A stretch of 64,000 nt of DNA, taken from Zygnema cylindricum (taxonomy: Eukaryota; Streptophyta; Zygnematophyceae; Zygnematales; Zygnemataceae). The position numbers were made by a program, and so were the translations under genes. The notes under the pieces were generated by a model. It searched no databases. It saw only the letters and a list, made by a program, of their open reading frames with translations, and had not been told where the DNA came from. The stretch spans positions 35,001 through 99,000 of the forward strand of contig JBBHKE010000524.1 in assembly GCA_037447655.1 (NCBI GenBank). The letters are read 5' to 3'. Each line of letters starts with the position of its first letter. The stretch's first letter is position 1. Below are positions 11,316 through 22,328 of the stretch, piece by piece.

Positions 11316-12034
11316 CCTAAGGGTGAACTTCCATTAGAGGAAAAGTGGGGTTGTTTACTGGATGTCGTTCGATTTCGTACAGATTCGTACCATTTTTTTT
11401 TGTCAGACGAAACATGACGAAACATGTCTACTGGATGGCTCCAATATTATAGGCTTAAATGTCGACCGTTGGATTTTTCACTTTTTAGATTCGCAAAGCA
11501 ATCACGCACATCGTCCAGTGTGAAGAGACTCTCCTCGGGAGGAGAGTTTCTTCACACTGGTCGCGTACCATTGGTACACGTGAAAATTAGAAAAAAAATC
11601 CACCACGAATAGGCAATGTGAATCGAACACGTTGTACATGCCATGTGCCTTCTGCCACGGTGTATGAAGGTCGACCGAAATATCTTCGCACGCTCCTTCT
11701 GACATCCGCTGACCTTAAATGTTTGCGGCGCCTTTTTGACATTCCGTTCCAAAGTTTTGATTTTCAATTTCAAAATTAAAATCTGGTCGCAAAATTTTCG
11801 TACGAGTCATTAACTACCTCCACCCGTACAAATTATTACGTACAGATTGTCAGCTTGAAGAATATTTCTAGATTTTAAGAATCTGGAAACTAACCTACGT
11901 GGCGCCAATCATAATTGAGAAACGATGTCTACTGGCACTACATAATGGAACATAATGGAAAGCCGTGCCATTAAATACTAGAAATAGACGTATCCGCATG
12001 TTTACTGGGACCGCCTAATGGAGAACAGGCCCTT
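11316..12034. mobile_element. Element E copy 2
   Basis: Its ends (CTAAGGGTGAACTTCCATTA and a diverged complement at about 12010-12034) match copies 1 and 3. It carries an inverted repeat at 11515-11560. At about 11810 it has ATTAACTACCTCC, which is the empty form of the site occupied by a MITE in copy 3. Confidence 0.65.
11515..11560. repeat. Near-perfect palindrome in element E copy 2
   Basis: Arms of 22 nt (CCAGTGTGAAGAGACTCTCC...) pair with one mismatch around a 2-nt GG centre. The distal arm sequence is unrelated to that in copy 1 although the flanks are homologous. Confidence 0.85.
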
Positions 12035-12759
12035 ATACCGCAATGAAATTGCGATATACCTCGATGAGTTTCTGGCTCGATTAACATCGCGATACCTTTG
12101 TGCATTGTTACGGAACGGATTGTCAAAAACTGGGAAAAGTTTCAATAGCGTTCCCCCCCGTCTCCTGCATACCTTCGTACATTTTCTTACCTTTTCTGTT
12201 TATTCAATTAGGACGCGTGTAGATGTATGTACTTCTACCGTACATCATGACCCCTTACATTTAACGGTCCACCGTCAAATGTTACTTTGTAACGTAATGT
12301 TTCACTTCATTCCAAACCGTCGCTGTAAGAAAAGCCTTTTTCCCGTACGTTTTTGTGTTGCCGGACTCTTAAAAGGTGCATGAGGCGGACGATGGGCCAG
12401 TCTGGAAAAAAAAAGAAACCTGTACGGCTTTTATAGGACCGCACATGTCATTTTTGGACTTCGGCCAATCGGGCGCCGAACCGGTCATTTCATGCTGGAT
12501 TTTCACAATCGCTGCTGTTTTGTCTTTCGATGGTGTCCCGTACACGTGTCGAGCGCCTGGACGGCAAGGTGGCAGTACGACCAATTATTGTGATTTCTTT
12601 CCTTGTTCTTTTCTTTATTCCCAAGATGTTCCCTAAAAGACCCTCGCGGAATTATTCTGCGGCAAGGGTTTTGGCGGATTTGCGTCATCCTGTTATTTTA
12701 CACACGGGCTTTGCGATTTTCCAAGTGTTTTCATTGGCTGGTGGTCGCGGCACTAATCT
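12035..12759. other. Unassigned interval
   Basis: Open frames occur on both strands, but none shows a recognisable domain or consistent codon bias. I see no gene. Confidence 0.4.
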
Positions 12760-12767
12760 GTATTCTC

Positions 12768-13072
12768 CATAGTTCAAAAGTAGGCGTTTTTATGGTAGGC
12801 CTTTGGTCGGCGCCTTTATCGTAAGTTGTGTTATGGGCTTTCATGTGATCTTCTTAGATCGCTACTTTTATTAGAGACCGTCCGATCGTTCGAATCCGAC
12901 GGTGTAAATATAATTTTTTGGTCCGAATGTTTTAATTGGTCCAATTTTTGGTCCGAATGTTTTAATTGGTCAGAATAGGTCCAAATACAATATGGGTCTT
13001 AAGGTCATGTTGTATGTTTTGCATACAATAGGCATATTGTATGGGCCTACTTTCACCTACTTTTGAACTATG
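12768..13072. mobile_element. 305-bp MITE with 17-bp perfect termini and 8-bp target duplication
   Basis: The left end CATAGTTCAAAAGTAGG and right end CCTACTTTTGAACTATG are exact inverted repeats. GTATTCTC flanks both sides (12760-12767 and 13073-13080). The 8-bp duplication suggests the hAT superfamily. Internally a ~33-bp phrase (GGTCCGAATGTTTTAATTGG) is duplicated. Confidence 0.8.
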
Positions 13073-13140
13073 GTATTCTCCACGTCGCACATTTTTACTC
13101 GGTTTTTAAATGGTTGTCTTCCTTTCGACGGTACGAACAG

Positions 13141-13646
13141 TACACCGCGAATCGTAATTAGAGTAAATTACTCTAATTCGGTCGCTCGAAATTTCGACTC
13201 TATCACATCAAATAGAGTAAATGATTCTAATTTTTTCATTATACTATTTAAGGTAAGGTTTAATTAGCGTTTTTAATTCTAATATATGTTCGTTTTAAAT
13301 AGTGTGGAGTACGGATGACGTCCGTCCGTGCAAAATTGTACTTTTATAAATAAAAAAAGTACAAATAATGATTTAATACAAGCCATTATCATGTAACTGC
13401 GTTTTAACAATCCGCGTAGTGCAAACGTCATAGTGACGATAAACTGTACGTTTTGTCAGATTCTGTACGAATACCTTATTTACAGTAGAGGATATTAACT
13501 TGCCAAATTAGAGTACACCGCATAAATTAGAGTAAATTCCTTTCTGAAACAGTTCTATCACATAAACTAGAGTAAATTACTCTAATTATTTTTTTCTCTT
13601 TTTTTACTCTAATTTTTTCATTACTCTAATTACGATGCGCGGTGTA
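13141..13646. mobile_element. MITE family B copy 1 (TA-flanked)
   Basis: It begins TACACCGCGAATCGTAATTA and ends in ...TTACGATGCGCGGTGTA, with TA at both ends. The interior is AT-rich and shared with copies at 13792, 14642 and 31122. No coding capacity. The TA target suggests a Tc1/mariner-type transposase acting in trans. Confidence 0.8.
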
Positions 13647-13791
13647 CTGTACTGTAATGTACTGTAGCCATCTACTGGATCGATGGCGGGAAGGGATCTC
13701 GGATACTAAAAATGACATCCAACGGTGGATTTTCTGCTGCAAACTTTTTATCGGAATATGAAAAAAAAAGTACGGCCTGGTTTCAGCATGG

Positions 13792-14302
13792 TACACCGCG
13801 GATCGTAATTAGATTAATGAAAAATTATAGTACAAAAACTAAAAAAAGAAATTAGAGTAATGAACGCTATTTTATGTGATAGAGCTGTTTCAACTTTCAA
13901 CTATGAAGCTTACTCTAATTTATTTATGTACTCTAATTTGGCACGCTAATATCCTCTACTGTAAATAAGGTATTCGTACAGAATTTGGCAAAACGTACAG
14001 TTTATCGTCACTATGACGTTTGCACTACGCGGTTTGTTAAAACGCAGTTACATGATAACGGCCTGTATTAAATCATTATTTTAAAAGTTTTACTTAATAA
14101 AGTACAATTTTGCACGGTCGGAGGTCATCCGTACTCCACACTATTTAAAACAAACCTATATTATAATTAAAAACGCTAATTAAACTTTACCTTAAATAGA
14201 ATAATGAAAAATATATAATCATTTACTCTATTTCATGTGATAGGGTCGAAATTACGAGCGACCGAATTATAGTAATTTACTTTAATTACTATTTGCAGTG
14301 TA
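13792..14302. mobile_element. MITE family B copy 2, opposite orientation
   Basis: Same length class and internal blocks (CGTCACTATGACGTTTGCAC, TGCACGGTCGGAGGTCATCC) as copy 1, read on the other strand. TA flanks are present. Confidence 0.75.
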
Positions 14303-14641
14303 CATCATAAAGTAAACTACCCTATTTTCCCGCTTTTTCCCGCTATTTTCGTACGCTTTGCAGTTTGCACCAACATCTTGGGACCGTGGGGCTTTCTTGT
14401 AAACGTTTGGACGTACATTTTCCGACGATAATAATTATTTGACAAGCGTACTCTCTGTTGAAACTACAAAGTGTGTCATCTTCGTGGCTTCTCAAACCCT
14501 AAAAGTGCTGAAACATGTTCATCCGCCGTTCACGCCGTTAGTACTCCGAAACCGTGCAACTGCCGAACAGAAGCTTCGTGTGCGCGTGGAACCGCGTCTA
14601 ACGCCGTTATTGATACTATAATACAGTACGAACCTTACCTG
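14303..14641. other. Spacer between family B copies
   Basis: Unassigned AT-rich sequence. No gene or repeat is recognised. Confidence 0.4.
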
Positions 14642-15153
14642 TACACTGGGAATCGCAATTAGAGTAAATTACTCTAATTCAGGCGCTCAAAATTTTGACT
14701 CTATCACATGAAATAGAGTAAATGATTCTAGTAATTTCATTATTTTACTTAAGGTAAAGTTTAATTAACGTTTTTAATTATAGTATAGGTTCGTTTTAAA
14801 TAGTGTGGAGTACTGACGACCTCCGACCGTGCAAAATTGTACTTTATTAAATAAAAAAGTACAAATAATGATTTAATACACGCCGTTATCATGTAACTGA
14901 GTTTTAACAAACTGCTTAGTGCAAACGTCATAGTGACGATAAACTGTACGTTTTACCAAATTTTGTACGAATACCTTATTCATAGTAGAGGATATTAGCG
15001 TGCCAAATTAGAGTACTTATATAAATTAGAGTAAACTTCATAGTTGAAAGTTGAAACAGCTCTATCACATAAAATAACGTTCATTACTCTATTTATTTAT
15101 TTTAGTTTTTGTACTCTAGTTTTTTCACTCCTCTAATTACGATTCACGGTGTA
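14642..15153. mobile_element. MITE family B copy 3
   Basis: It starts TACACTGGGAATCGCAATTA and ends GATTCACGGTGTA, co-oriented with copy 1 and alignable along its whole length. Confidence 0.75.
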
Positions 15154-15156
15154 GTG

Positions 15157-15562
15157 TACACCTTGACTTGTTTTTAGCTTATAGAAATTATAAGTGTAAA
15201 TAACAAATTAGCGTCATTCATTCTAATTTAGTTTAAGGAGACGTGGCAAGTTATGGTCCACGTCCTTAAATAGTGTAGTTTATTTTATTTAAGGTATCAA
15301 TGTCAAAATTTTGGGGTGCCGATATAGCGTACATAAGGCTAATGACAATTCACGGTGTACGTACATCGTGAATCGTTATTAGCCTTATTTACGCCGTATC
15401 GGCACCCCAAAATTTTGACATTGATACCTTAAATATAATAAATTACACTATTTAAAGAAGTGGACCATAATCTGCCACGTCTCTTGGCACTAAATTAGAC
15501 TGAATGACACTAATTTTTTTTTTACACATAATTTCTATACGCTAATAACGATTCAAGGTGTA
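15157..15562. mobile_element. Two head-to-head MITEs forming a ~400-bp inverted duplication
   Basis: 15157-15359 and 15362-15562 are inverted copies of the same ~200-bp TA-flanked element. The phrase GTCAAAATTTTGGGGTGCCG and its complement mark the inner ends, about 50 bp either side of the centre. Outer ends carry the shared MITE terminus. The arms match closely but not perfectly. Confidence 0.8.
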
Positions 15563-16370
15563 GTTGTCACACCGCTGTCGACTTTTTTGTGACATCGTAG
15601 GGTTGTAGAGTTGTAGTGCCATTGCAGAAATTCCCGTACATGTTGCACACTGCCTGTACGGAATTTGTTTTTCTGTGGACTCTCCTTCGTCCTAAAAATT
15701 GTCCATTTGTGTGACAGGTGCGTGGACGTTTTTTAATTCGTTTTTTTAGTGATACTTTAAGTAAAATCAATTCGCGAGGTGATTTTCGTTTAATTGTTTT
15801 CATGAGTTGGAATCGCGTGGCCGTGTGTCGAAAAGAGAATAACGCCAAAATGAGTACAGAAGGCGCCAAAATTGGCGTACATTCAAAGTATCAACCTGAC
15901 GTTCATTGTTCTTTGGTTATTGCAATTTGTTTGTACGGCAACAAATTCTATTATTGTTGAGGATTGAATTTGGCGGTAAAAATTCAAAAACACGATAAGA
16001 TACGATACAAAAAACATGATCCGTAAGGTTGAAGATTTATTAGTTTAGTGCGAAATTACAGTATATACTTAAAACATCTTTTCTCCGTACACACTTGTCC
16101 AATTTTCAATTTGAGACCACCAATCGGAAGCTGAGAATCTTACCTTTCAGTCGCAACCGTCAGATCAACATTCCGACGAGTGTGTACGGAGAAAATATGT
16201 TCTAATTGGCGAAAAAAACATGAATTCTTGTATTCCATGTAAAAAATTACCTTTAGCAAAACACAAACTCCAGTGAAAAAGTTTTCCCTTAAATTTATTT
16301 GTTTGATCCCTTTCTATCTATTACATTTTTGGGTCTTTTTTATTTTTTGTTTTTTCCTTGTTTCGGCCTT
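15563..16370. mobile_element. Family I remnant and MITE-C core
   Basis: 15600-15900 resembles family I (imperfect palindrome 15763-15786, then CATGAGTTGGAA). 16066-16240 contains the MITE-C core (CCGTACACACTTGTCCAATT ... GAGTGTGTACGGAG) without clear ends. No gene is seen. Confidence 0.5.
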
Positions 16371-17208
16371 TCATGGACTCTCCACCAAGAGGAGGAAGAG
16401 GAGGAGGAAGGGGAGGAGGAGGAGGAGAAGGGAGAGGAGGAGAAGGAGGGAGAGGAGGAGAAGGAGGAAGGGGAGGAAGAGGAGGAGGAAGAGGATGAGG
16501 GAGGGAAGACGAGGAGGAGGGGGAGAGGGAGGGAGGGGAGAGATATTTTTTCTGTTACAGGATGGGAGCATTGGACAACAGGGGAGTTTATTTTTAACTC
16601 TCAGAGTTGGAAGAGGAAGGAGAGGGAGGAGAGAGGAGAGAGACGACAGATTATAAACATTTTTTCTTTTCTCTTTGGAATTTTTTAAGTGAAAGTGAAG
16701 GATAAAAAGAAAAAGGGAAAGGAAAAAAAAAGAAAAGAAAAATAAAGTAAAGCAAGGAAGAAAAAAAAGAAAAAGAAGAAAGGGAGAGAGAGAGGGAGAG
16801 GGAGAGGGGAAAAGAATGGGTAAAAAGAGGTTAGAATGAGAAAAAAAGTATTTGGACCCTCTTAGAAAGTGAAGAGTGAGGTTATTTTTTTAGTTCCAAA
16901 AATTTGTAGAAATTAAAAAAGAAACTTTTTTTGGAGATTAAAAAAACCTGTGGAGATTTTAAAGAAAAAACCGAAAGAGGTGTGTTGGGAGTTTTAGAAA
17001 TTTGAAAAAAACATGATATTTTTAGGTGGAAGTTTTTTTTTTTTTTTTCCTCTTAGTTTTGGGAAAAATGTTATACTTTAGTCGTCGTTTTGTTTTTTAG
17101 GTAATATATTTCTTTTGACTTTCATATACTTACTTTTGTTTTGTTTCTCTGGTCATATCTTTTTATTTTATTTGTTTGCTCAATTTTATATACTCAATCT
17201 CATAATTT

Positions 17209-17250
<42 letters not shown>
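16371..17250. repeat. Purine-rich low complexity and (TA)n
   Basis: A GGA/GAG-rich tract at about 16378-16640, A/G-rich sequence to about 16830, then poly-T and a (TA)n run at 17213-17250. Long glutamate/arginine frames here are artefacts of composition. Confidence 0.85.
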
Positions 17251-17251
<1 letters not shown>

Positions 17252-18184
17252 CAAGCTGCTTTATTTCAGGGATATGATTAAAACCAGGTTAACACCAGGT
17301 TGTTTATTATGAGCTCTTTTTTTAATTAAATCTGGCGAAAAAGATTGTAAAAAAAAAAAGTTGTTGTTCACGATTTTTTTGTTCTAGGTTCAGCAAATGT
17401 ATCTTATTCTGATTATTCTATTTAAAAACCCGGTGTTGATTCGTTTTTTTTATATAGGAGGTACGAAAAAAAGTCTGTACAAGTTGCAAACGACCAATTT
17501 TTTTTGTTCTTGTTTACTCCGTGTTTTGTAAAAATGCTTTAAAATTTTACAATAAGTGCGAAAACAAAATCCTATTCGTTGTTCAACCGTTACTTTAAAT
17601 AAAATCGACCCGGGAGTCGTTTTCAAGTAATGTTTGAAAATGAGCTGGAATGACGTCGAAAAGAGCAAGACGACAAGTTGTAGTACATTTGAAGTTTCAA
17701 AATGATGCAAATTGTACTATGGTTTTCACAATTTTTTTGTACGGCAGAAGATGATTTGTCATTGCAGACTCTCGTTTGGGCGAAAAAGACAAAAAGAAAC
17801 CTTTACTCTAACGCATGGGAACGCACCCTCAGTTTCATATTTTCAACCGTTTGATCACATGGGAAGCTTTCATGATTTTTTTTTTCACTTACTCTGTTGG
17901 TTTACCATGTCCCTTTTATTAAACCTTACATGACATTCTTGTTGATGCATGAAATTTTCCATTTTTTTGCCTTTTACAAGCATTAGTATACCGAGAGACG
18001 ACCCATGGACTATTCATAAAATAACACTCATTCCAAATTTAGTATTGGGATGAGACAAATTCACACTCGATGACTCATGATCACAATATACGACGCAAAA
18101 GCAGCAAAAAAAATGATTATTATTGACTGTGCTGAAAAATATCGAAGCCATAATACTATGCATGTTGAATCTCTATGGTAACAT
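17251..18184. other. Interval with a family I remnant
   Basis: 17450-17760 resembles family I: an imperfect palindrome centred on CCCGGG at 17601-17623, then a GAGCTGGAATGACG block. The rest is unassigned flank of the retroelement. Confidence 0.45.
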
Positions 18185-20295
18185 ATGTTTTTTCGAGTTT
18201 GTTCTCTTATTGCCGGTGGCACTGTCCCCTCTCGTATTTGTGATCTCCTCACGGCCTCTCGCTTTGTAGCTGTCACCAAACCCAATGGGGGAATCCGTCC
18301 TATTGCAGTGGGCGAGGTATTGTACCGATTGGTGGCCCGTGCCATCTGCGTCCAGCTTCAGCCCGCCTTTCCACGATTATTTCTCTCCTCATCAGTTCGG
18401 AGTGGCAACTCGGGGTGGTTGTGAAGCCGTGGTCCACGGGATTTGAGCTTCGTTGGATGTCCATTCGGATTGGTTAGTCCTCCAGGTCGATGTTTTAAAT
18501 GCTTTCAACTTAGTGGATCGGAATGCCACTTTTTTGGAGCTTATGGTTGCACCTTCTCTGGTTGTCTAGGTATATCCTTTTGTGAGGGCCTTTTATTCTT
18601 TGAGAAACAACATCTATTTTTCCAGTGATGGTGATTTGGTCCCACGTTCTTCCACGACCTACACTCGTCACGGTGATCCTCTTGGGGGGCTTTTTTTTGC
18701 GCCTGCTCATTCCGAGCCCTCCTAGCTTCCGCGACCACTTTCGCTTCTTGCCTCTTCCCTTCAGTTGCGGACAATACACACATTATTAATCCTTTAGATC
18801 AAGTTATACCTGCCTATAACTTTTTCAAGGAACGTTTGGCCGAACTCAAACTTTCTGTTCAACCCTCTAAAGTTTGGTCCCCTCGTGCTATTCCTCCTTC
18901 TTTCACTCCCCCTCCTATTTTTCCGACGACTCCTCCATTTGAAGGCATTTGTGTGTTGGGTTGCCCGCTCGGTTCCGATCCATACATCATGCATTTTTTT
19001 GATTTTGCTCTTTACACATTTGTCCAATGTGGACGACCGTCCGAACCTATCTGATCCCCAAGTGGCTTTTGCTCTTTTGACACGGTGTTTTCCCCCATCG
19101 CCCATTTTACCTTACTCGCACTTCCCCTCCCACCCCTACTTTTGTGTCCTCCCTTTCTGCATTTGATGATCGCCTCATGGACGTTCTTCACACTTTGTTA
19201 AGTCGTGGGGCCTTTGATCGCGAGTTTGGGCTTGCAACCCCCATCCAGGCATCTGTTCCTGTCTTTGCAGGCGGTTTGGGTTTACTATCGATGGCCTGTG
19301 TTGCTCCTGCTGCCTATTTGGAAAGTTCTCCAAATTCTCGTTTGCCGGGCGCATCTCGTTCTCTTTCTCTGACTACCATCGCGGACATGCCGGTTCTTTC
19401 CACTCTTGTTACGACATCAGTTCCGCGTGTTCAGGAATCCATTTATGACCGGGTTGTCGCTGCTATTAAGACCGAGCTTCTCGAGGCGCTTCCTTCCGAT
19501 TCTTCGCGTGCACGCTTTCTCTCTTGTGGCGGACCTGGTTTCTGAGCTTGGCTATTGGCTATCCCTATCTTATCTACCCTCCGATTCAACCCGGCTGAGT
19601 TCACCACGACCCTCAAGTTTCGGCTTAGCCTCGCTCACCCACCTTTTCTTGTCTCTATTGTTTGCTCATGTGACCACATTCTCGAGCCCGATGTCTTGGT
19701 TGCTCCCACGGGGGGGAGTTGATTCAGGCTCACGACACGATTCAAGACACCATTGCTACTATTGCTTCCGAGGGCGAAAGTACTGTTCGTCGGGAGGTTT
19801 TCCACATTATTCCTTTGCGTCAGATTGACATTGTCTTACTCGATGGTGCGCGTCGTATATTTGGTGACGTTGTTTTGGCGAATGCTACCTCGGATACAAT
19901 CGTCGGCCACGCAGCTCGACATATGGGTGTGGCCGCCCATGACGCGGCTCGTAGGAAGAAGCGTGATTATGCCCAGCGCGATGTTATGGATGGATTCATT
20001 TCGATGGCAGTCGAGATATTTGGTTGTTTGGGTGTAGCTTTGGAAGAGTTCCTCCGTGCTCGTGGTCGACGCTCGTTTGAGCTGCGGGGACCTGAGAGCC
20101 CTTTTGTTTCAAGACTTACTTCCTTCTACCGTCAACGTGTATCTATGGCCCTACAACGAGTGCAAGCTTCTATCCTCCTTGCTGCTATGGATCGTCGGCG
20201 TGTTCCGAATCTCCCTCCTCATGCTCCTCCGGGATTCGGGGACTTACAAGGCTGCATTTCGTCGATTTTTAGTTATGCTGGGGTTTTGTTAATAG
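18185..20295 (+). mobile_element. Decayed non-LTR retrotransposon, RT and C-terminal part
   Basis: Several frames, broken by stops and shifts, give reverse-transcriptase blocks in order: VTKPNGGIRPIAVGEVLYRL at 18275-18335, QVDVLNAFN (motif A-like aspartate) near 18495, and GDPLGG (motif B-like) near 18675. A C-terminal region follows (GGLGLLSMA near 19275, then a long frame 19719-20290 with FGCLGVALEEFLRARGRR). I could not find an intact YADD box. This domain order resembles RT elements of mosses, charophytes and oomycetes. It is dead by sequence, and no poly-A tail or target duplication is clear. Confidence 0.75.
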
Positions 20296-21279
20296 ATGTT
20301 TCATTTGTTGTTTTTTGCTTCTATGGGTGTTTTCGGTTTATCTGCCATTTTTTTGCCTTACCTTTTCCTGCCTTATCCTTTTTGTTTCTTACCCCCACAT
20401 TTAGCTTTTCAGGTTTTGCAATGCTACTTTCTTTTGTTCCCATGGACTCAGATGGTTTACCATCGCGATTTTTAATAAAGTCAGCCCTTTTTTTTTTTTT
20501 CCTATGGTAAGGGGTAGAACTGATATATCTTTAGTCGTATATTCCAATAATAGACAGTTCAATTTATCAAACTGGACAGAAAATCTTTTTAATTACGAAC
20601 TTCATTAAATTGCGGCGGTAAACCATCTCAATCCAAGGATGGAGTGATAAAAAAACAGAATCGATACCTGACAAACACGAGCATAAAAAACTTAAGCAGG
20701 TCAACGTGAACCACAACTTTCGGGAAAATTTTGACAAAAGTTGTATGTTTGGTTTCCTTAAAATCCTGCAATTTCTCAATAAAGGTTATGATAGACCAAT
20801 GCCAAAAAATCCGTCGGTCTCGGGCCGGCTAAAGGTCACTAAGGAAAAAGAAAGAGTACTTCACAAATTAAGGAGATGACAAGACAATTGAAAGAGTACT
20901 TCACAAGAAGACAAAATTGCACAGCTTCACAATATCCGTCAGTCATAATGAGGAGAATTCGGACCAACTCCTTTACTAAAAAAAGAGAGTACTCCACAGA
21001 CTAAGGAGAAAACGACAAAATCGACTATGTCAGGTTTTGCATATACAAAACGAGAAAACGGGAAGAGTCGAAAAGATGACAGTCGAGAATAGTGTGGATT
21101 TAGTGTGAATAACAGACATCCTGCAGGAATCCTTTAAGAGATGTGGAATATAAGCGGGTACACTTGACATGTTCCTGTGCTCCACTTCTGCAAAAGAGAG
21201 GGAGCATATCTGCTGTCAGCTTTTTTACTCCAGTTCACATAACAATCAGTCTTAATAACGTTTTTTTTTTTTTTCATAA
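20296..21279. repeat. Intergenic region with a short degenerate tandem repeat
   Basis: At about 20850-21060 a phrase like GAGTACTTCACAAATTAAGG recurs three times with ~60-130 bp spacing. Otherwise unassigned. Confidence 0.4.
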
Positions 21280-21470
21280 CGATTTGGAAACAATTTTAGG
21301 AACAATTAGGTCACTATTCGATAACAATTTGGCAACAAATTTGTAACAATTTGGTAGCAATTCGATCACACTATCGAAACAATTTGATAACAATTCCATA
21401 ACAATTATTTCCTAACAACTTTCATACTAGTTCAAAACAATTTCAGAACAATTTCGTTTATAAATACAAA
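21280..21470. repeat. Degenerate array of AACAATTTGGT-like units
   Basis: Units such as TAACAATTTGG and GAACAATTT recur roughly every 10-20 bp with substitutions. An eroded minisatellite. Confidence 0.6.
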
Positions 21471-21989
21471 ACTAGCCCTAGCACGTTGCTCTAACTTTCC
21501 ATTACAAAATATTTCTCCTCGACACAAACCAATGCTTAGTTCCCACAAAACCTGTGAAAATAACAACCGTAAGAACAAGAAATATGTGGACTAAAAAAAC
21601 ATGTACTCTCAAAACCCTAGTTCAAATGTGCAAAAAAAAAAGGAAACCCTTTTTTTGGTTTCCCCGTACTTTAAGTGTGGTTAACTCTACTAGTACCATT
21701 AAGTATTGTATGATTATTTTGGGTATGTTACGACCATAGTACGGGATGACAAGAGATATAGAGTTTCCAATTGTTTTCAAACTTTAAACTATGATCTAAA
21801 CTGCAAAAAACTAGTACACTCTAAACTGCTCAAGACTCAAAATGAAGCAATAGGACAGATGGAAAAACGAAAGTTTACTTTTGAAAAGGTACTCACCACA
21901 GCAAGAAGAGCTCCCCACGGGATATTGGGGTGAAAATCGAATGCGAGCGCTTTCGCTTCTGTACTTGGACCCTTCAACCGACCCCTGTC
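21471..21989. other. Unassigned interval downstream of the aladin-like gene
   Basis: 21630-21740 resembles repeats at 23.64-23.76 and 44.0-44.1 kb (GTTTCC ... GTACTATAG-type inverted blocks). The missing 3' exons of the aladin-like gene could lie here, but I could not identify them. Confidence 0.35.
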
Positions 21990-22220
21990 ACGTAACCAAA
22001 TTCAATAATCAGTTTAAAAACTCTATGTCTCATAACCAGTTTAAGAACCTCTTGTCACAGATCCGAAGTCAATAATCAGTTAAAACATCTTTTGCCACAT
22101 ATCTAAAGTCAATGATCAGTTTAAACACCTTCTGTCTCATAACCAAAGTCAATGATCAGATTTACAACCTTTCGTCATATATCCAGAGGCAATAGTCAGT
22201 TTAAAAACCTTTTCCGGCCG
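21990..22220. repeat. Tandem repeat of ~50-bp degenerate units
   Basis: Four to five copies of a unit resembling AGTCAATAATCAGTTTAAAA...CTTTTGTCTCATAACCAA. Confidence 0.7.
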
Positions 22221-22328
22221 TCTATTGCCTGTCCAGACTACAAACTCCCATACATGAACCTGACTTATCCACAAAACTGAAATATAAAAAGACTAGGAAA
22301 TAATGACATCTGAGAAGAGGATTCTTAC

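Noticed and set aside
12018-12383. 121-codon frame
   Set aside because: Starts within the end of element E copy 2, with no domain or homologue recognised.
16273-16688. Arg/Glu-rich frames of more than 120 codons
   Set aside because: They come from the GGA/GAG tract and are open in several frames on both strands.
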